64,000 nt of DNA from Cymbidium sinense (taxonomy: Eukaryota; Streptophyta; Magnoliopsida; Asparagales; Orchidaceae), in the NCBI GenBank assembly GCA_021442155.1, contig CM038228.1:16710608-16774607 (forward strand), in the 5' to 3' direction. Positions 25,061-37,850 of this stretch are shown one piece after another. The notes beneath the pieces are model-generated. The model did no database searches. It saw only the letters and a list, made by a program, of their open reading frames with translations, and was not told the DNA's origin. The stretch's first letter is position 1, and every line of letters begins with the position of its first letter. Both the position numbers and the translations under genes were made by a program.

Positions 25061-27429
25061 CCCATTACCCAATGGGTAAAGCCTCCCATATGAGATAAAA
25101 TCCAAAATTAGGTGGTCACAACCCTCCTTTTGCACTTGGAAACCACCCAAAGCCAAGAATGGACCCTGGCTAAGTGGCTAACTGGGGCTAGGTCAGCCTT
25201 TGGTCAAGGGAGATGAGTTAACCCCTCCCTCATTGGCTCATCCATGAGAAAGAGAATGCCATGGCACCACTCCACTTCTCACCCAACCAAACCAGAGCCA
25301 ACTCAACACCTCCTACGACCACTGGGTGGTAGATGCCAAATAGATCCCACTATCAATCCAAAGGAGGTATACCCCCTCATTTTAATCTAATTCAAGGATT
25401 GAGCACTCTTAGAGCCTAGACAGCTAGAGCCTCTTCCCGAGCTTCCTCACTATCAAAAAAACCCAAATGACAACCTCCATCTCCATCCAACTCCACCAAA
25501 AGTCAACCCCATTCAAATTAACTTCACCCACACATTCACCAATCTCCAGCAAGGTGAAATGAACTCTCCCCTGAGTGATTTGAGCACCAAATGCCCTCTC
25601 TAGACCAACTCCACTGAGATTTCCCATGACGGTTGATCCATAGAGCCGCGTGAGGAATCAAGGTGCCATCTTCTCAGGTTTCTTCCTCAAAGCTACCTCT
25701 TTCATCGATCCAAGCTCTTGTGGTACTATTCCATCAAACTAAGATTTTCCAAATTTTTTTGAGCGCCTTTTCAAAGAAAATCTTATTTTGTGTGAATCAA
25801 TCATAGGATCCTTGTAGATCAACCTGAAGGTGTGGATCAATCCAACTCCCGAGCTCTAATGAGCTTGATTTGGGTGGAGGAAGCGGTGTGTCCGTCTTCC
25901 ATTGCTGAGATGATAATCATTATCATCCATTTTGGGTGATCAAAATGATGATCATGATCTTAATTAATCTTGATTTAATCTTTAAAATTATGATTAAACT
26001 TCATCTAATCAAATGGGGATGAAAGCTCATCGCCATAATGTCATCAGCGATGAATTAAGTGACCAATCTTGTGGTGCCATGTGGAAAGCATGCCACCGTG
26101 ATCGATGGCTTGAGGATTAAGGCTTAATTATTCTTTTTAATCACTGAAACTTTGAAAATCATAACTAATTATTGGAAAATCTAAAATATGCAAATAAATA
26201 CTCATTTAAAGGTAAAATAGAGGAGATTTAATTAAAAATATTCCTTTAATTTTGAATAGTAATTAAGGCCTAATTATAATTTTAATGTCCACTTAATTAG
26301 ATTAATTAAGCTCTAATTATATGGGTAATTAATTCCAAACATGGGGAATTGATTTATTGGGATGACCTCTACCTCCCATGATTTTCTTGAAATTTATTGC
26401 TAAGGTAATTGGGGAAATTGATGTTTCAAACCTTAATTACCCCCTTTAATTAAATTAATGATTAATTAACATTCAAAATAATAAAAATTAATTAATTAAA
26501 GCTTATTAATCATTGATTAATAGTAAGTGGATGAGAGAGTGATTAGGACCTCCTCTCTTTTCCAAATTCATTCCTTTAAAGAGGATTAATTAAGATAGGT
26601 AATTAATTAAGTGTTTAATTAATCAATTAAGTGGCCAAATTAAATCAAATTGAAATGCAAATAACATAAGATAATTAATAATGAGATTAAGGGTTCCTCT
26701 TTAAGTGTTTAATAATGTTAATACCCCTTAAGAAAATTATGATTAACCCATAAGTGTGGGAAAATCATAAGAGTACTTAATTAGGTTCTTTAATTTAATT
26801 AATCTTTAATTATGAGCCAATTGCATTAGGTCCTTTAAAAGCATTGTAACTTTACTTTTCTCACATGTTCATATCATTTATGGCACATGATTAAATGATT
26901 AATTAAATTTAAGAAGCATAGGAAAGGGAAATTAAGGTTTTAAATAATAATTCAACTTAATTAATTCATAAATTTATCTAATTATCTTTCCTTGGACTAA
27001 TTATGATTACCAACATGGGAATGGGATTAAAATAGCAAATAACCTCTCTCCTCTTCAATTCAAATCCAAAATCAAATTAATAATAAGCTCTGGTTTTCTT
27101 TAAATAATTTTATTTAATTGTCCTTAGGAATTAATGTATTTGAATGAATCATGTGTTTATATTTAGTTATTCCTTTCCAATCACTTTTAATCGTTACATG
27201 TTATGTGGTTTCATGCATTCATTCTTTCAAATTCAAATGAATATTATTTATGTAAGTTTGCATGTATTGGCTTACCTTAACGATATGTATGGCTATAATC
27301 ACTAATAAATTCAAATATATCTTCCAAAGCTTACAAATTGATAGTAATATGTGAATGTGATGATAGTTATAAACTCATATAGGACTTGTATGTGCTTATA
27401 GCCTAGTCATATGAATGTGAAGCTCTTAT

Positions 27430-27490
27430 ATTCTTATATTCATATATATATATATTTATATATAGTTTGAATATATATATATATATATAT
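27430..27490. repeat. (AT)n-rich run in copy 2
   Basis: Two interrupted ATATAT runs immediately before the first of the three direct repeats. Confidence 0.8.
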
Positions 27491-28200
27491 AAGTTTGAAT
27501 GTTAATAAGTATATAGACATCCCAAGAATAGGCTTTAGTAACCCCAAGGAGGTCATTTGATTACCTTATTTCCCTGGTTAACAATGACACATACTTATTT
27601 GACTTCATCCCTATGTATTTTGGTATTTGAATTTGGATAAAGCTTTAATTCATATGCATAAATAACTCAATTAGAGAAAATAAAATATTTGCATGATATT
27701 CATCTGTATAATTGTGTATACATTTATTATATATTTAAGATAGCAAGTGTTTAGTCTGGACATCCCAGTAATATGAGACTTTAAGTAGCCCCAAGGAGGT
27801 CATTTGATTACCTCACTTCCCTAATTAACAATGGCACATACTTGCTTATATCTTTTATACATGTGTATGTGTGCTTAATTAGATGATAAAATTCCCCTTT
27901 TGTTGTTAAAAATACATGCATCCATAATCACCTAAGCCATTAGCACATACATTATGTAAGTTGGTGCTCTCTTTATTATGATTCATGTATAGATTTACAT
28001 AAGTTTGAATGTTAATAAGTATATAGTCTGGACATCCAGAATATGAGGCTTTAAATAGCCCCAAAGAGGTCATTTGATTATCTCACTTCCTAGTTAACAA
28101 TGACACGCACTTATTCAACTTCATTCCTATGTATGTTTGTATTAAATTTTGGATAGGGCTTTAATTTACATGTGTAAATAATTCAACCAAGTAAAAATAC
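27490..28200 (+). repeat. About 245-270-bp direct repeat, three units (copy 2)
   Basis: The core GAGGTCATTTGATTA recurs at about 27550, 27797 and 28066. Each is preceded by AAGTATATAG..GACATCC-type sequence and followed by GGTTAACAATG-ACA and a cytosine-poor stretch. Unit spacing is 247 then 270 bp. Confidence 0.8.
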
Positions 28201-30699
28201 AATCATTAAACATGTATTGGTCCTTCATCATTTAAGTGTGCTAAAACATATTGTATGTATAGATACACTAAGGATTGAATCATATGCATGTTACATGTAA
28301 TGGAAAGGAATGACTTAATATGTGTCATGTGGTAGTAATTAAGTTATATTAATCTTAAGATGCCTTTCGTATTGAATAGGATTATTCAAAGTTAACCCAA
28401 ACTTAGATTTAATAAGAAAATATTTAATAAGCCATTCATTAAAGAGAACTAAATCATAAAAATGTGCTTTAAAAATGGCTTAAGGTAGGGATGAAAGATG
28501 GCAAATCTCTTTCTTCTTTTTATAACACTTAGATGATAAGTGTAAATCAAATGAAATAAAAAAAAATCTTAAATTAAAATTCATAAATCAATTAAACAAC
28601 TTGAAGTGGAACCAACCTTTATGTTAAATTAAATTCTTCCATACTTAGAAAATAATAACTCTAATGCTTAGTTAAGACATACCACACAAAGCCTTAGCAC
28701 ACACATTTGAATTAAGCCACCACTTCTAGTCCTAAGTTAGGACGGTGTACATGTGATGTATGTTTTCTTTTGTGATGTAATGTTTTAGACTAGAAGTTAG
28801 AGTGTATGACTCATAGACTAAATGTAAGGTCGTTATTAGTCTAATGTTCTTTTTTGTAGGGGATTATGCTTAAGGGGTTATTTAAAAATAAATATAAATA
28901 TTCTCTTTGTAGATTACCCTAAGCATAATTCACATTAAGACATGGGCTTAGTTACCCATGTGTAGTGCTAAGTCTAAATTTTAAAATATAATTGTCTAGG
29001 ATTATATGTGTGTTTAGCAAACCTCTATTTTGCAAGTGTAGTTAGATTTACTTTTCCATATAAAATATATTTTTACAATAGGAATTAGGATTAGTGCTAT
29101 GGGGATTAGGATGAGGGGCTTAGGGTGACCCTATGATCTTTGGAGAAATTAAATCAAAATGAAGAAAATGAAGAAATGAAGAAGTGAAGACCCCATAGCA
29201 TGTATTCAATTTCAATTGTAATTATTCTTTCATATAAAGGGTTGTATAAGTAGAGCTCACTACCACTTTTCTCTTTTTTGGTGTATGTCTACCACCCAAC
29301 CTCTTATTCTTTCATGTTTATATGTTTGATGTTGTGTTTAACTTATGCATCAAGATTGCATCTTTTTTCTAGTTTCTTTATGATTGATATTTTAATGTGT
29401 GGCCTAGATCTGTGACTCTTAGGATAAAAAATTAATTTTTCTACCCAACTAATAACTCATAATTAAAACTTTAAATTAACTCACATCCTCATCATAAAGC
29501 CTAGGTTCTAAGAAAGATAATTAAAAGATTTAGTAATCTCTTAACAATATGGTTGTATGTCTCACATCATGCATAACATCTCGAGTCACTCTTGCTAAAA
29601 ATGAGGGCCTCCATTTTAGCACTTTAGATACTGCTTCACCTATGAGAGCAACCCCTTATGATGGAGGTTCACCCTCTCTCTTTTGATTTGGCCAATAACC
29701 TACTTCATCATAAATTTAAGCATAAGAAATCCTAAAGCCTTTGTTTAATATATAGTGTCTAAATGAAATAAAAATTATAAAGATTTGCATTTTGAGATTA
29801 AATCATATGCTCATACCACTCATGCTCTAGTCTTTTAGGGAGTGAGTTTAGGACTTTAATTTCTTTCTAATTAAATAATAAACCTAACCATCTTGCAATT
29901 TCATAATACTGGACTACATGGTTTTAAAATGTATAAGGTGTTAGTGGCCACTCAGTAGAGTCCGAAGAGTCGGGTTTATTCTCTCTTTGGAGATAAACCC
30001 TTATATCCCCTTAGCTTAGATTTAGGTCATGCTTAACTTTTGTTAAAGCTCACTAGATTTAGAATCTGAGGTTATTATTTTCCTTGGGCTACAAGCATAA
30101 ATCCTTACCTTTTAGGCATTTTCATAATCTTATGTTGGTGGATTATAAGCCCTAGAAACCTAATAAAATTTCAACTCAAATGAAATAAATCCTCTCAATT
30201 TAAAATATATAAAGCCCCACCATAGGATAGAATGGAGTGCTTACTTGGTCTCCTATTATCATGAGCATTACCTACTTATCCTCCTTTGGCTTCCACAATA
30301 AGTCTTTCCACTTTATCTATCTCAGTTGATTTTTCAAACATGACTAATCCTTTGATAGTCTTAACCTTGAAATATTTGGAGACAATAAATTCTTACTTTA
30401 ATCAAGAGAATTCCTAGAAAATCTCATTTTGTAAGATGTAATTAACTATGGAGGTTTGCCTTCATAGGAAACTTAAGAACCCGACTTAAAATAAACTTTA
30501 CTTTTTATGTAAAGTAGAAAAAATCTGGTATATTCAAAGACCCATCATGCCTTAGGAGTCCTTATTTGGTGATTAGGTCCATTATAGGGTGATGTCTCTA
30601 TCTTTTGAGATAGTACATCATGCCTGATATTATCCAATCACTTCAATAAGTACCCCTATGATCTATGGTGTCCACCCACACATCCAAAATAAACACACA

Positions 30700-32390
30700 C
30701 TCTTCCTTCTCTTTACAATAATTAGATGCTAAATGAATATCAAATGAAATAAATAAAATACAAAATTAAAACATGCAAATCCTTTAAATAACTTAAAATG
30801 AAACCACCTATCATGTTCAATTGAATAATTCATAACTTTAAGCAATCATAATTCAAAAGTCTAGCTAGACATATCACACTAAGCTTAAACACACACATTA
30901 GAATGCTAAGTCACCACTTCTTAAGGTTATGGTGTATGTAATGATATTGTTTTTGTTTGTGATATTTTATTTTAGATGTTAGGATTGTGGTTGTAGACGG
31001 ATGTTAGGCCATTGTTAGCCTAATATCATTTTTAGATGGGATTATGCTAATGGAGCCACTAAAATAAATATAAATGTTCTACTTGTAAGTTGCTTATGCC
31101 CCAAAGTATAATTCATGATTAAGATAGGTGGGCTTAGTTACCTATGTACAGGGTGCTAAGTCCAAATTACATAATATAACTACTTGGGATGTATGTATGT
31201 TTAGCTAACATCTATTTAGGTGTAGTGAGATTTTACTTTTCCATAAAATATAATTTTGTAATAGGAATTAGGATTAGTGCTATGGGGTTTAGGATGAGTA
31301 ATGGCTAAAAGGCATAATCTTGGGAGGCCTTATGAAGCCTTGGAGCATAATAAAATCAAGAGAAAAGAGAGAAGAAAGGAAGAAGAAGGAAGAAAGAAGT
31401 AAGGAATGAAGACCCCCATAGAACTAATTTACGTTTAAATTGAAATATTCTTTTATAATAAGGATTGTATAAGGGTTGAGCTCGGCTACCCAATTTTCTC
31501 TTTTTTATGGTGGTACCTGGCCTTTTATTCTTTTATGATCTATACATGTTTTGAATGTCATGTTTAGATTGTAATAGAAATTGCATCTTCTTCATAGTTT
31601 CTTAAACTTGATGTTTGAATGTGTGGCCTGGATGTGGTAGGCTCTTAGAATAAAATTAATTTTATTTACCCTAATTAACAACTCAAAACTAAAATTTTAA
31701 AACAACTTTCAACCTCATATAATCCCTAAGATATAATCAAGATAATTAAATGATTTAGCAACCCCTTAGCTGAATTTAAATTTAACATCATGCATACCAT
31801 CTTATTTCACTCTTGAAATAATGAGGGTCTCCATTCTTGCACTTGGAATGCTTGACTGAGAGCACCCCTCATATGGAGATCTCCCTCTCTCTTTTTGATT
31901 TGGCCAATAACTTAATTTCATAATGCATTTAGGAATAATTTTTTAAGCCTTTGTCCATAATATTGTGTCAAAATGATTTAAGAATTTGTAAAGTTTTGCA
32001 TTTAAACCAAGTCATATACTCATGCCAGTCATGATCTAGTTTCTTAGGGAGTGTGGTTTATGACTCTAGTCTCTTTCTAAATTAAATAATAGCCTAGCTA
32101 TCTTGCAATTTCATAAGACTGACATACATGATTTTAAATCATAGGAGGTGTTAGCTAGTGGCCACCCTAGTTGTAAGTCCAAGAGATGGAGTTTATCCTC
32201 TCTTGAAACTTATGTCCCCCTTTTTTAGGTCATGCTCTTAGCTTGTGCTAAAGCTCTCTAGATTCAAGATCCAAGATTGCTTGCTTCTTTTGGGCTACGA
32301 GCATAAATCCTCACCTCTTAGGCATTTTCATAATCTTGTATCTATGGAGCATAATTTATAAATTTAACAATAAAATAAATCTTCCTTATA
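30700..32390 (+). mobile_element. Giant LTR-like element, copy 1, right part
   Basis: Resumes directly after copy 2 with the second CTCTT and follows the copy 2 tail module by module. Shared landmarks are AGATGCTAAATGAATATC, ACACACATTAGAATGC..CACCACTTCT (also at 28700), GGAATTAGGATTAGTGCTATGGGG (31263; 29080 in copy 2), GAAGCCTTGGAGCATAAT, and TAGGCATTTTCATAATCTTGT near 32320. Similarity fades at about 32390, before the CACACA end, so the 3' terminus is missing or buried. Confidence 0.78.
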
Positions 32391-33060
32391 ATCCTCAACA
32401 CATATTGAAATACCTAAGAGGTGATGACTTTGTTTTCAAAAGAACAAAATCCTTATCCTAAATTGATCTTTCCAAAGTAAAAATTTACCTAAATCTAAAT
32501 GAAAAATGACATACTTTATGGAGTTTTAATTAATCTATGGATTGGTTTTCATGGGTTTTGCCAAACTTGTACCATTTGGATCCACTTTTTGACCCATGAT
32601 AAAGGATGAGTCATGCCAAGTTTATTATTTGAATTTTGGTCTTTAAGACCCATGAGTCATGTCAATGGGGAGATCAAGGTCATTATAAACCGGGTTTGTG
32701 TGTTCATGGTCATAAATATTAAGATTGGTCATTTCTCTAAGTAGATTTGTATTTGGTTCATAAGGTTCATTTCAATAAAGATGTTGACCAATGGTCAAAT
32801 TGGTATCATGGTTTGTTAAAATCCAATTGATCATCAAATGATCAAAGTATTTGAATTAATTTGAATTTAGATGATTTGGTCATTGAACTTTAATCAATTT
32901 AAACTTCAAGGTTGTTGGTTTGATCAAATTGGATTCTGAATGTGGATATCTTCACAATCATTATGATGATTAGAGTATTTATTTCATCTTTAGAATTTGA
33001 TTATCAATTTGGTTTTAGGTCATTGGGTGATTGAAAATTCTTTGGAGGATAATTGTAATT
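32391..33060 (-). mobile_element. TTGGTCAA-rich tract fragment of the giant family
   Basis: GATCCACTTTTTGACCCATGA followed by GATGAGTCATGCCAAGTTT parallels 6386-6440 of copy D (GATCCACTTTGGC ... GATGACTCATGCCAAGTTTG). It continues with TTGGTCATTGAA-type words. It therefore looks like a minus-oriented piece of the family tract, wedged between copy 1 and the Ty3/gypsy gag remnant. How it arrived is unresolved. Confidence 0.5.
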
Positions 33061-33359
33061 ATTTCAATATTAATTTATGAATATTTATATTTTATCATAT
33101 GAAAAAACAATAGTTAATAGATTGTTCATTTATCCATATAAGAACTTATATGATAAATTATTTTTTCTTACATAAATTAATCAAATATTAAATCATTATA
33201 TTATTAGACTTGTTAATCATTTATTGAATTTAATTTTTCATTTCCATTTTCTCTACAAATTTTTTTAATTCATACTAATATATTTATAATTGATTTTTTA
33301 TATGATTGATTTTTATTGAATTATTTGAAGTTGACTAATTTTATCATTCATTTTTTAAG
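33061..33359. other. Very AT-rich stretch, nothing recognised
   Basis: Short AT-rich spacer between the tract fragment and the gag remnant. It could be decayed gag-pol spacer, but no frame supports that. Confidence 0.4.
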
Positions 33360-34198
33360 GTTGTTACATATTTGAAAGGAAATTAGACTTTTGAGTGCTT
33401 TTGGAGATTGATTGGTTTAATATTGAATGGCTAATGATCTTGGATGAGGATGATTTATGTTTTAATTTGGTAGCTTATATAAAACCAATAGGTTGAGTTA
33501 TGATGACCATTTTAGCTCCTCAAAACCAAATTTATTAGCTAGCTATCACTCTAGCTTGGGTTATTATTATTAGTCCTTATTATTCATATTATCATAGAAT
33601 ATTCCTAATTAATAGAATTGATAGCCTTTTATCAACATGATTTCTAGACAATAATTAGCTCTTAAAATTTCTTTCATTTCTATCAATGCCATGAGTTTTA
33701 TACCAAATCTTTTTTCTTTAGCTAAAATGCTATTTTAGTAGATTTTCACATGATCTACTAATTTCATTTTATCAAATGTAGTTCATTGATAATCATCTAT
33801 ATGATACCAACAAAGAAATTTTTATTTGGGTTAACTAATTTAAAAAAATTTATTGGGTCATGAACACATTGGGGCTTTTATTATTTTAACTTATTTTGTA
33901 AGTTCATGTGAGGTTTTAGGGACACTAAGATGTTCTTGTCTAAGGTTGTTCTTTAGGTTTGACCTTTTTGCAAGATAGTCATCTCTAAGAAGTTCAATAT
34001 TTTCTCCTCTTATGGGTACTAAGTCATCAAATATGGAATATTTGGTGGGGTTTGAAGCCTAGTACTCAAGATTTGAACTTGTGCAGTTAGGTTCATGAGA
34101 AGGTCTTCTACCATAGTGAATTTCTCTTACATAGAGATCTCATCTACCCTTCTAAGTAAGTCTTCTAGTTAGTCTAAGCTAACGAATTTAGGTGGCAT
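33360..34198 (-). pseudogene. Ty3/gypsy gag remnant
   Basis: Reading from minus ATG at 34198 gives MPPKFVSLD-stop-LEDLLRRVDEIS, then MVEDLLMNLTAQVQ and LQTPPN. This is a Gag-like start with a short heptad-type helix. Further left, the frames show HDPINF, RFAKMKL-like and WNSILA..EKRF..K pieces, matching the Gag core (retrotrans_gag) where W and the KLxGxA..WW region are typical. At least three stops and several frameshifts are visible. In an active element this protein would form the virus-like particle. It sits next to the leader and 5' LTR at 34711, consistent with the element's orientation. Confidence 0.68.
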
Positions 34199-34710
34199 GA
34201 GGTAAACAAAAGAATGTAAATATATCACTCCAAATTAAATTTAAATATGTGTTAAGTGAACTAGATTTAACATAATAAGATGTACAATTTTAGAAATGAT
34301 TAGCCTTCAGTAAATACAAAGTAACTTGTAGATACTACAAAATATTAAGTAAACTTACATAGAAATAAACATAAGATCTTTAAATATATGAGTTTAATTT
34401 TATGTAATGCTTGTATACAAGGTTTGACTTTTTTAGTGAACTCTCCCTTACTCAAGTATTATGGCTTGTAGTTACGTTAACTAGAGAAAGGCTAGGCTTT
34501 ATGAGTGGAGACAACTAGTTAGTAGTAAAATAAATGTTCATATAATTACCTACCACATGAATTTAACATAAGTTTACAAGCGAAATAACTAAATATGTAA
34601 AAGAAATTACACAAATTTCAAGATACAGAACTAACCTTGCTTGGATTTGATAAGGATCATTTATAAGCACTTTCTCCAAGCCTCCAAATCTTAGGCTTTA
34701 ATTCAAACAT
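34199..34710 (-). other. Leader region of the Ty3/gypsy element
   Basis: Non-coding stretch between the 5' LTR and the gag start, on the minus strand. A tRNA primer site would be expected just inside the LTR at about 34700, but the sequence there (ATGTTTGAATTAAAGCC on the minus strand) does not match the common initiator-Met primer motif TGGTATCAGAGC. Confidence 0.5.
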
Positions 34711-35321
34711 TGATGGAGTGACCATGGAGAGGGCATTGCAATTGATGGAGGAAGAATAAATTCTCTAAAGTTTTCCACTCACCAAAGTGGAAGGGATGTG
34801 AAGAAGTTTTACTCACCCAAGTAGAACTACAGTGAAGGATCACCAAATCCTCCAAACGATTGGCCACCATGCTATAACCAAAGAGACTACACTAAAGTTT
34901 CTTCACAAAAAATAAGCCTATTCTTTATTTTAGGTAAGAATAAGAGTTTATATTAGTACTATAGTCCAAGGGATATGTCCCTTGGGACCACTAAATAAAA
35001 AATAAAAAAGTCAAAATCTATCATTTCATAGTGTTAATGTGCTAGCTTCTCCGTCCCCAAATACTAAATACCATGGAATGTAGTGCAAAGGCATTAGAAG
35101 ACCAACACATAGTCACCAGATTGACACCTACACAAATTAGCACATGAACTTATATGATTTCAAACACAAGTGTTATACAACACTTAAACATGATCAAATA
35201 CACTACATGATCAACACATATATATTAAAATAATACCATAATACATAATAAAAAGTCCAAAATTCAGCCTTTAGTTTGGGAACTTGTGATAGATCATTTC
35301 CACCTTTGGTGTGCTACATAA
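34711..35321 (-). mobile_element. 5' LTR of the Ty3/gypsy element
   Basis: 611 bp aligned with 15585-16243. It begins TGATGGAG on the plus strand and ends GTGCTACATAA, where the outer CA has mutated. CTTTA (35322-35326) follows immediately. Point and indel differences from the other LTR are frequent along its length, indicating an old insertion. Confidence 0.85.
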
Positions 35322-35941
35322 CTTTAGGTATGCTCAATTTGGTTTGAATTGGATTGAATTTAATTTTGGCCTTATAGTGTTCGATTGGGAAAACTTGAGC
35401 TAAGTGAGTTAATTGGTCAAATTGAGTCCTAATTAGACTTCAATCTTGTTCAAATGGTATTTCAAATGATTTGGGTAGGTTCAATTTCAAATGATTTTAG
35501 CCAAACAGGTCAAGTTAAATTGAATCAATTGGTCAAATTAAAAATTAAGTGAGTGTGATTTGGGTATAATTGATGCTTTGGATGTCATGTGGTTGATTGA
35601 TTAACGTTAATTTGTTGGTCAAGGTTTGGAAGTGACCTAAATGGGTTAAAAGGGTAAATTTGGGCTAAGTGGCCCAATTAACCGCATTTGTTCAATTATG
35701 CTTAATTTGTTTTTGATTGGATTGTGTTTGAAATCAATTTAGTTTAGTGTATTGGAGTTTGGGTTGGTTTGGACTAGGTGCAGTCCAATAAGGGTCTAAC
35801 CTTAGGGTTAAGTCTTATGAGTCTTGAGGTTTGGGTATCCTCCTAATCACTAGAAGTTTTAGACTATGAGTGAAATCCAAGTACAAGATGAGAATCTAGA
35901 CTAAAGAGGATATATGCCAACTTCTAAAAGTGAGGTTAATA
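35322..35941 (-). mobile_element. Giant LTR-like element, copy A, right part (head end)
   Basis: Begins with the second CTTTA duplication, continues the TTGGTCAAATTG tract interrupted at 15584, and then shows the family head in reverse: ATCACTAGAAGTTTTAGACT, then CTTCTAAAAGTGAGGTTAATA. The last part corresponds to the reverse complement of TGTTGACCTCACTTTTGG. The end is therefore at about 35941, with one arm of the terminal hairpin lost. Confidence 0.75.
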
Positions 35942-37850
35942 GTAATAAAAAATCTAATATAAATAGAGCCATCACAATGCAACAAAAAAGTAATATGAAA
36001 TATTCAAATCACATGGTAAATATTCTAGAATTATTATTTTTGATGTAGACACCTGTAGAAAAAAATTATAAAATCTATCTTAATAAAAATAGAACATCAT
36101 AGCAGCATGGCACAATCCAATTATGCAATCAACTAAAGTAAAAGAATTCTAGTAGTACACTCATTATCTCATCCTGGATAGACAAAGGTTAACACAAACA
36201 AAGCAACCTAAATACAACCTTCATATGCTCATGACTATAGGGTTGTGAACTAAACATCACATAAGTTTATGCAAGTTAGTATAAGGACAATTTTATATGG
36301 CCTTGATTTCCAAGCTAAGACGGTTATCTAACTTGATCATACTAATGGTTGTCACTTTTTAATATTTTATAAAATTATAGACTTTAGGCTATTCAAGGAT
36401 CTTTAATGCTCATACAATAATTCAATTATGATTAAATTAATTTACTGTTAGATGGTTGTCCCTCTAATAACAAGAATTACTTTGTCATATCTTAAATTAA
36501 GTCTAGGTTTCAATTAATCATAATCTAACCTAAAGTGCTAACCATTATGCATATACAATAGTATGATAGATAATAATTAATATAATCAACTACTAAATGA
36601 AGACTTGATATTCAAATTCACCTTGAATACTAAAAGATCCAAATAAAATGATATAAATATTAGAGTGTTTAATGTGCTAAAGGCATAATTAATGGAGGGC
36701 ATCCACTCAAGAAAGAAAGAAATTAGTCTAAGTATAATACTTAAGCCCGATGTTCAATAATGGTTGATTGAACCGAGGAAAGACTTAAACATATATATGT
36801 ATGAATTAGTTAGGTAAGGCTAGCCAATAGAGCTTATAATTGAACTAATAAGGGTTATTAAGTTCATTGGCAAAATTTAGTAAGATGACTAGAAAATAAG
36901 CTGAGCTAAGATTAATTGCATCATAATATGTATGACCAACTCATAAATATTTTTAATCACACAAATGTTAGTAAGAGGGATATGAAGAGTGCAAATATAA
37001 GTTTTACATAGAAAGATGACACTTAACCCAAGGGTTACTATGTGTTGGAGACTCAACGAATGAATGTTACCAACTTGTTAAGGAAGATATTGTATGTTAT
37101 GATATAGTTATCTTTTAGAATGGTTCAGAGATTAATCATACCTTAAAAAGTTATGTATGATGATCATATTTAATGTGTTTCCCCAATAGATTAATCTACC
37201 TCTAAGAGGTGATCATTTGATATACACATGAAGTGGTGAATTAAATTTGATTGATTTGATCAATCCTATGAAAGAATAAGGTTGAGATCAAATCAATTAG
37301 AGAGATCTATTGTGCGGTGCATATGCATAGGGTAGATGCTTCATCTAGTGTGAATATACGCTCAAGAAATTGTGACACATATAAGTATTCCAAGATTTTT
37401 GGTTTGGAAAATATAAGATGCTTATGAAGTGAAATGATATAGTTTATGACTTCAAACATAAAATTTTAAGTCAGATTATGTTCAAGGATAGTGTTTAATC
37501 AGTGGGCCCCTCTAATAAATTATCCATCAACATGAGTTATTTTACCATAAGAATCCTTTTTGATTAATTGTTGTTGGATATGTAATTGGCATATTGATTC
37601 ATAGACTTTATCATGGGGTTTATTAGGATGCTTGCTGAGTTTATCCTAAATAATATAATTTGTAATTATTTTGGCAATTTCCAATCATTCATTTGTAACT
37701 TATCATGTAGGAAAATTTTTAATTACCAAAGTAATTGAAAATATCTTATTTTCATCTATTGCTAAACATTGGTTATTATTTTTATTATTTATGATTTTTT
37801 TCAATTTTGATAATTATTAATTATTTAATTTAAGGAATTAAGAATTTCAA
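35942..37850. other. Unassigned DNA
   Basis: Moderately AT-rich, no usable frames and no visible match to the families annotated here. It may be the host sequence into which copy A inserted, or an unrecognised element. Confidence 0.4.

Larger units (their letters stand above)
23323..30699 (+). mobile_element. Giant LTR-like element, copy 2 (complete, 7377 bp)
   Basis: The only copy with both ends secured. It starts TGTTGTCCTCAC and ends AAATAAACACACA, with the identical 5-bp duplication CTCTT at 23318-23322 and 30700-30704. Copy 1 sequence runs up to the left edge and resumes at the right edge. TG...CA ends and a 5-bp duplication are hallmarks of LTR-retrotransposon integration, but I see no paired LTR, primer site, polypurine tract or gag/pol within it. 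It is best read as a solo LTR of exceptional length or a non-coding derivative. Internal order: hairpin head, tandem tract (23560-25060), less AT-rich block to about 26130, AT-rich body with three direct repeats (27480-28200), and tail with AGATAGTACATC and CAATAAGTACCCC. Open frames such as 25424-25627 are not conserved. Confidence 0.85.
15585..35321 (-). mobile_element. Chromovirus-like Ty3/gypsy retrotransposon, split by nested insertions
   Basis: The outer limits are defined by two similar LTRs (15585-16243 and 34711-35321) with inverted ends TGATG...CATCA. They are flanked by identical 5-bp duplications CTTTA at 15580-15584 and 35322-35326. The element is on the minus strand: 5' LTR on the right, then leader, gag remnant, pol remnant, 3' LTR on the left. 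Between gag/pol pieces (18933 to about 33060) lie copies 1 and 2 of the giant LTR-like family plus a tract fragment. All coding parts contain stops or frameshifts, so it is dead. Copy A sequence continues on both sides, showing that it inserted into copy A. Confidence 0.85.

Noticed and set aside
25424..25627. 67-codon minus-strand frame, with a similar one at 20528-20740
   Set aside because: Both fall in the same block of copies 2 and 1, which at first suggested a conserved protein. The residues differ by frame breaks and the block is closed by stops in copy 4, so I read it as DNA-level similarity.
34690..34710. Primer-binding site for the Ty3/gypsy element
   Set aside because: The bases next to the 5' LTR do not match the initiator-Met motif or another tRNA end that I can recognise.
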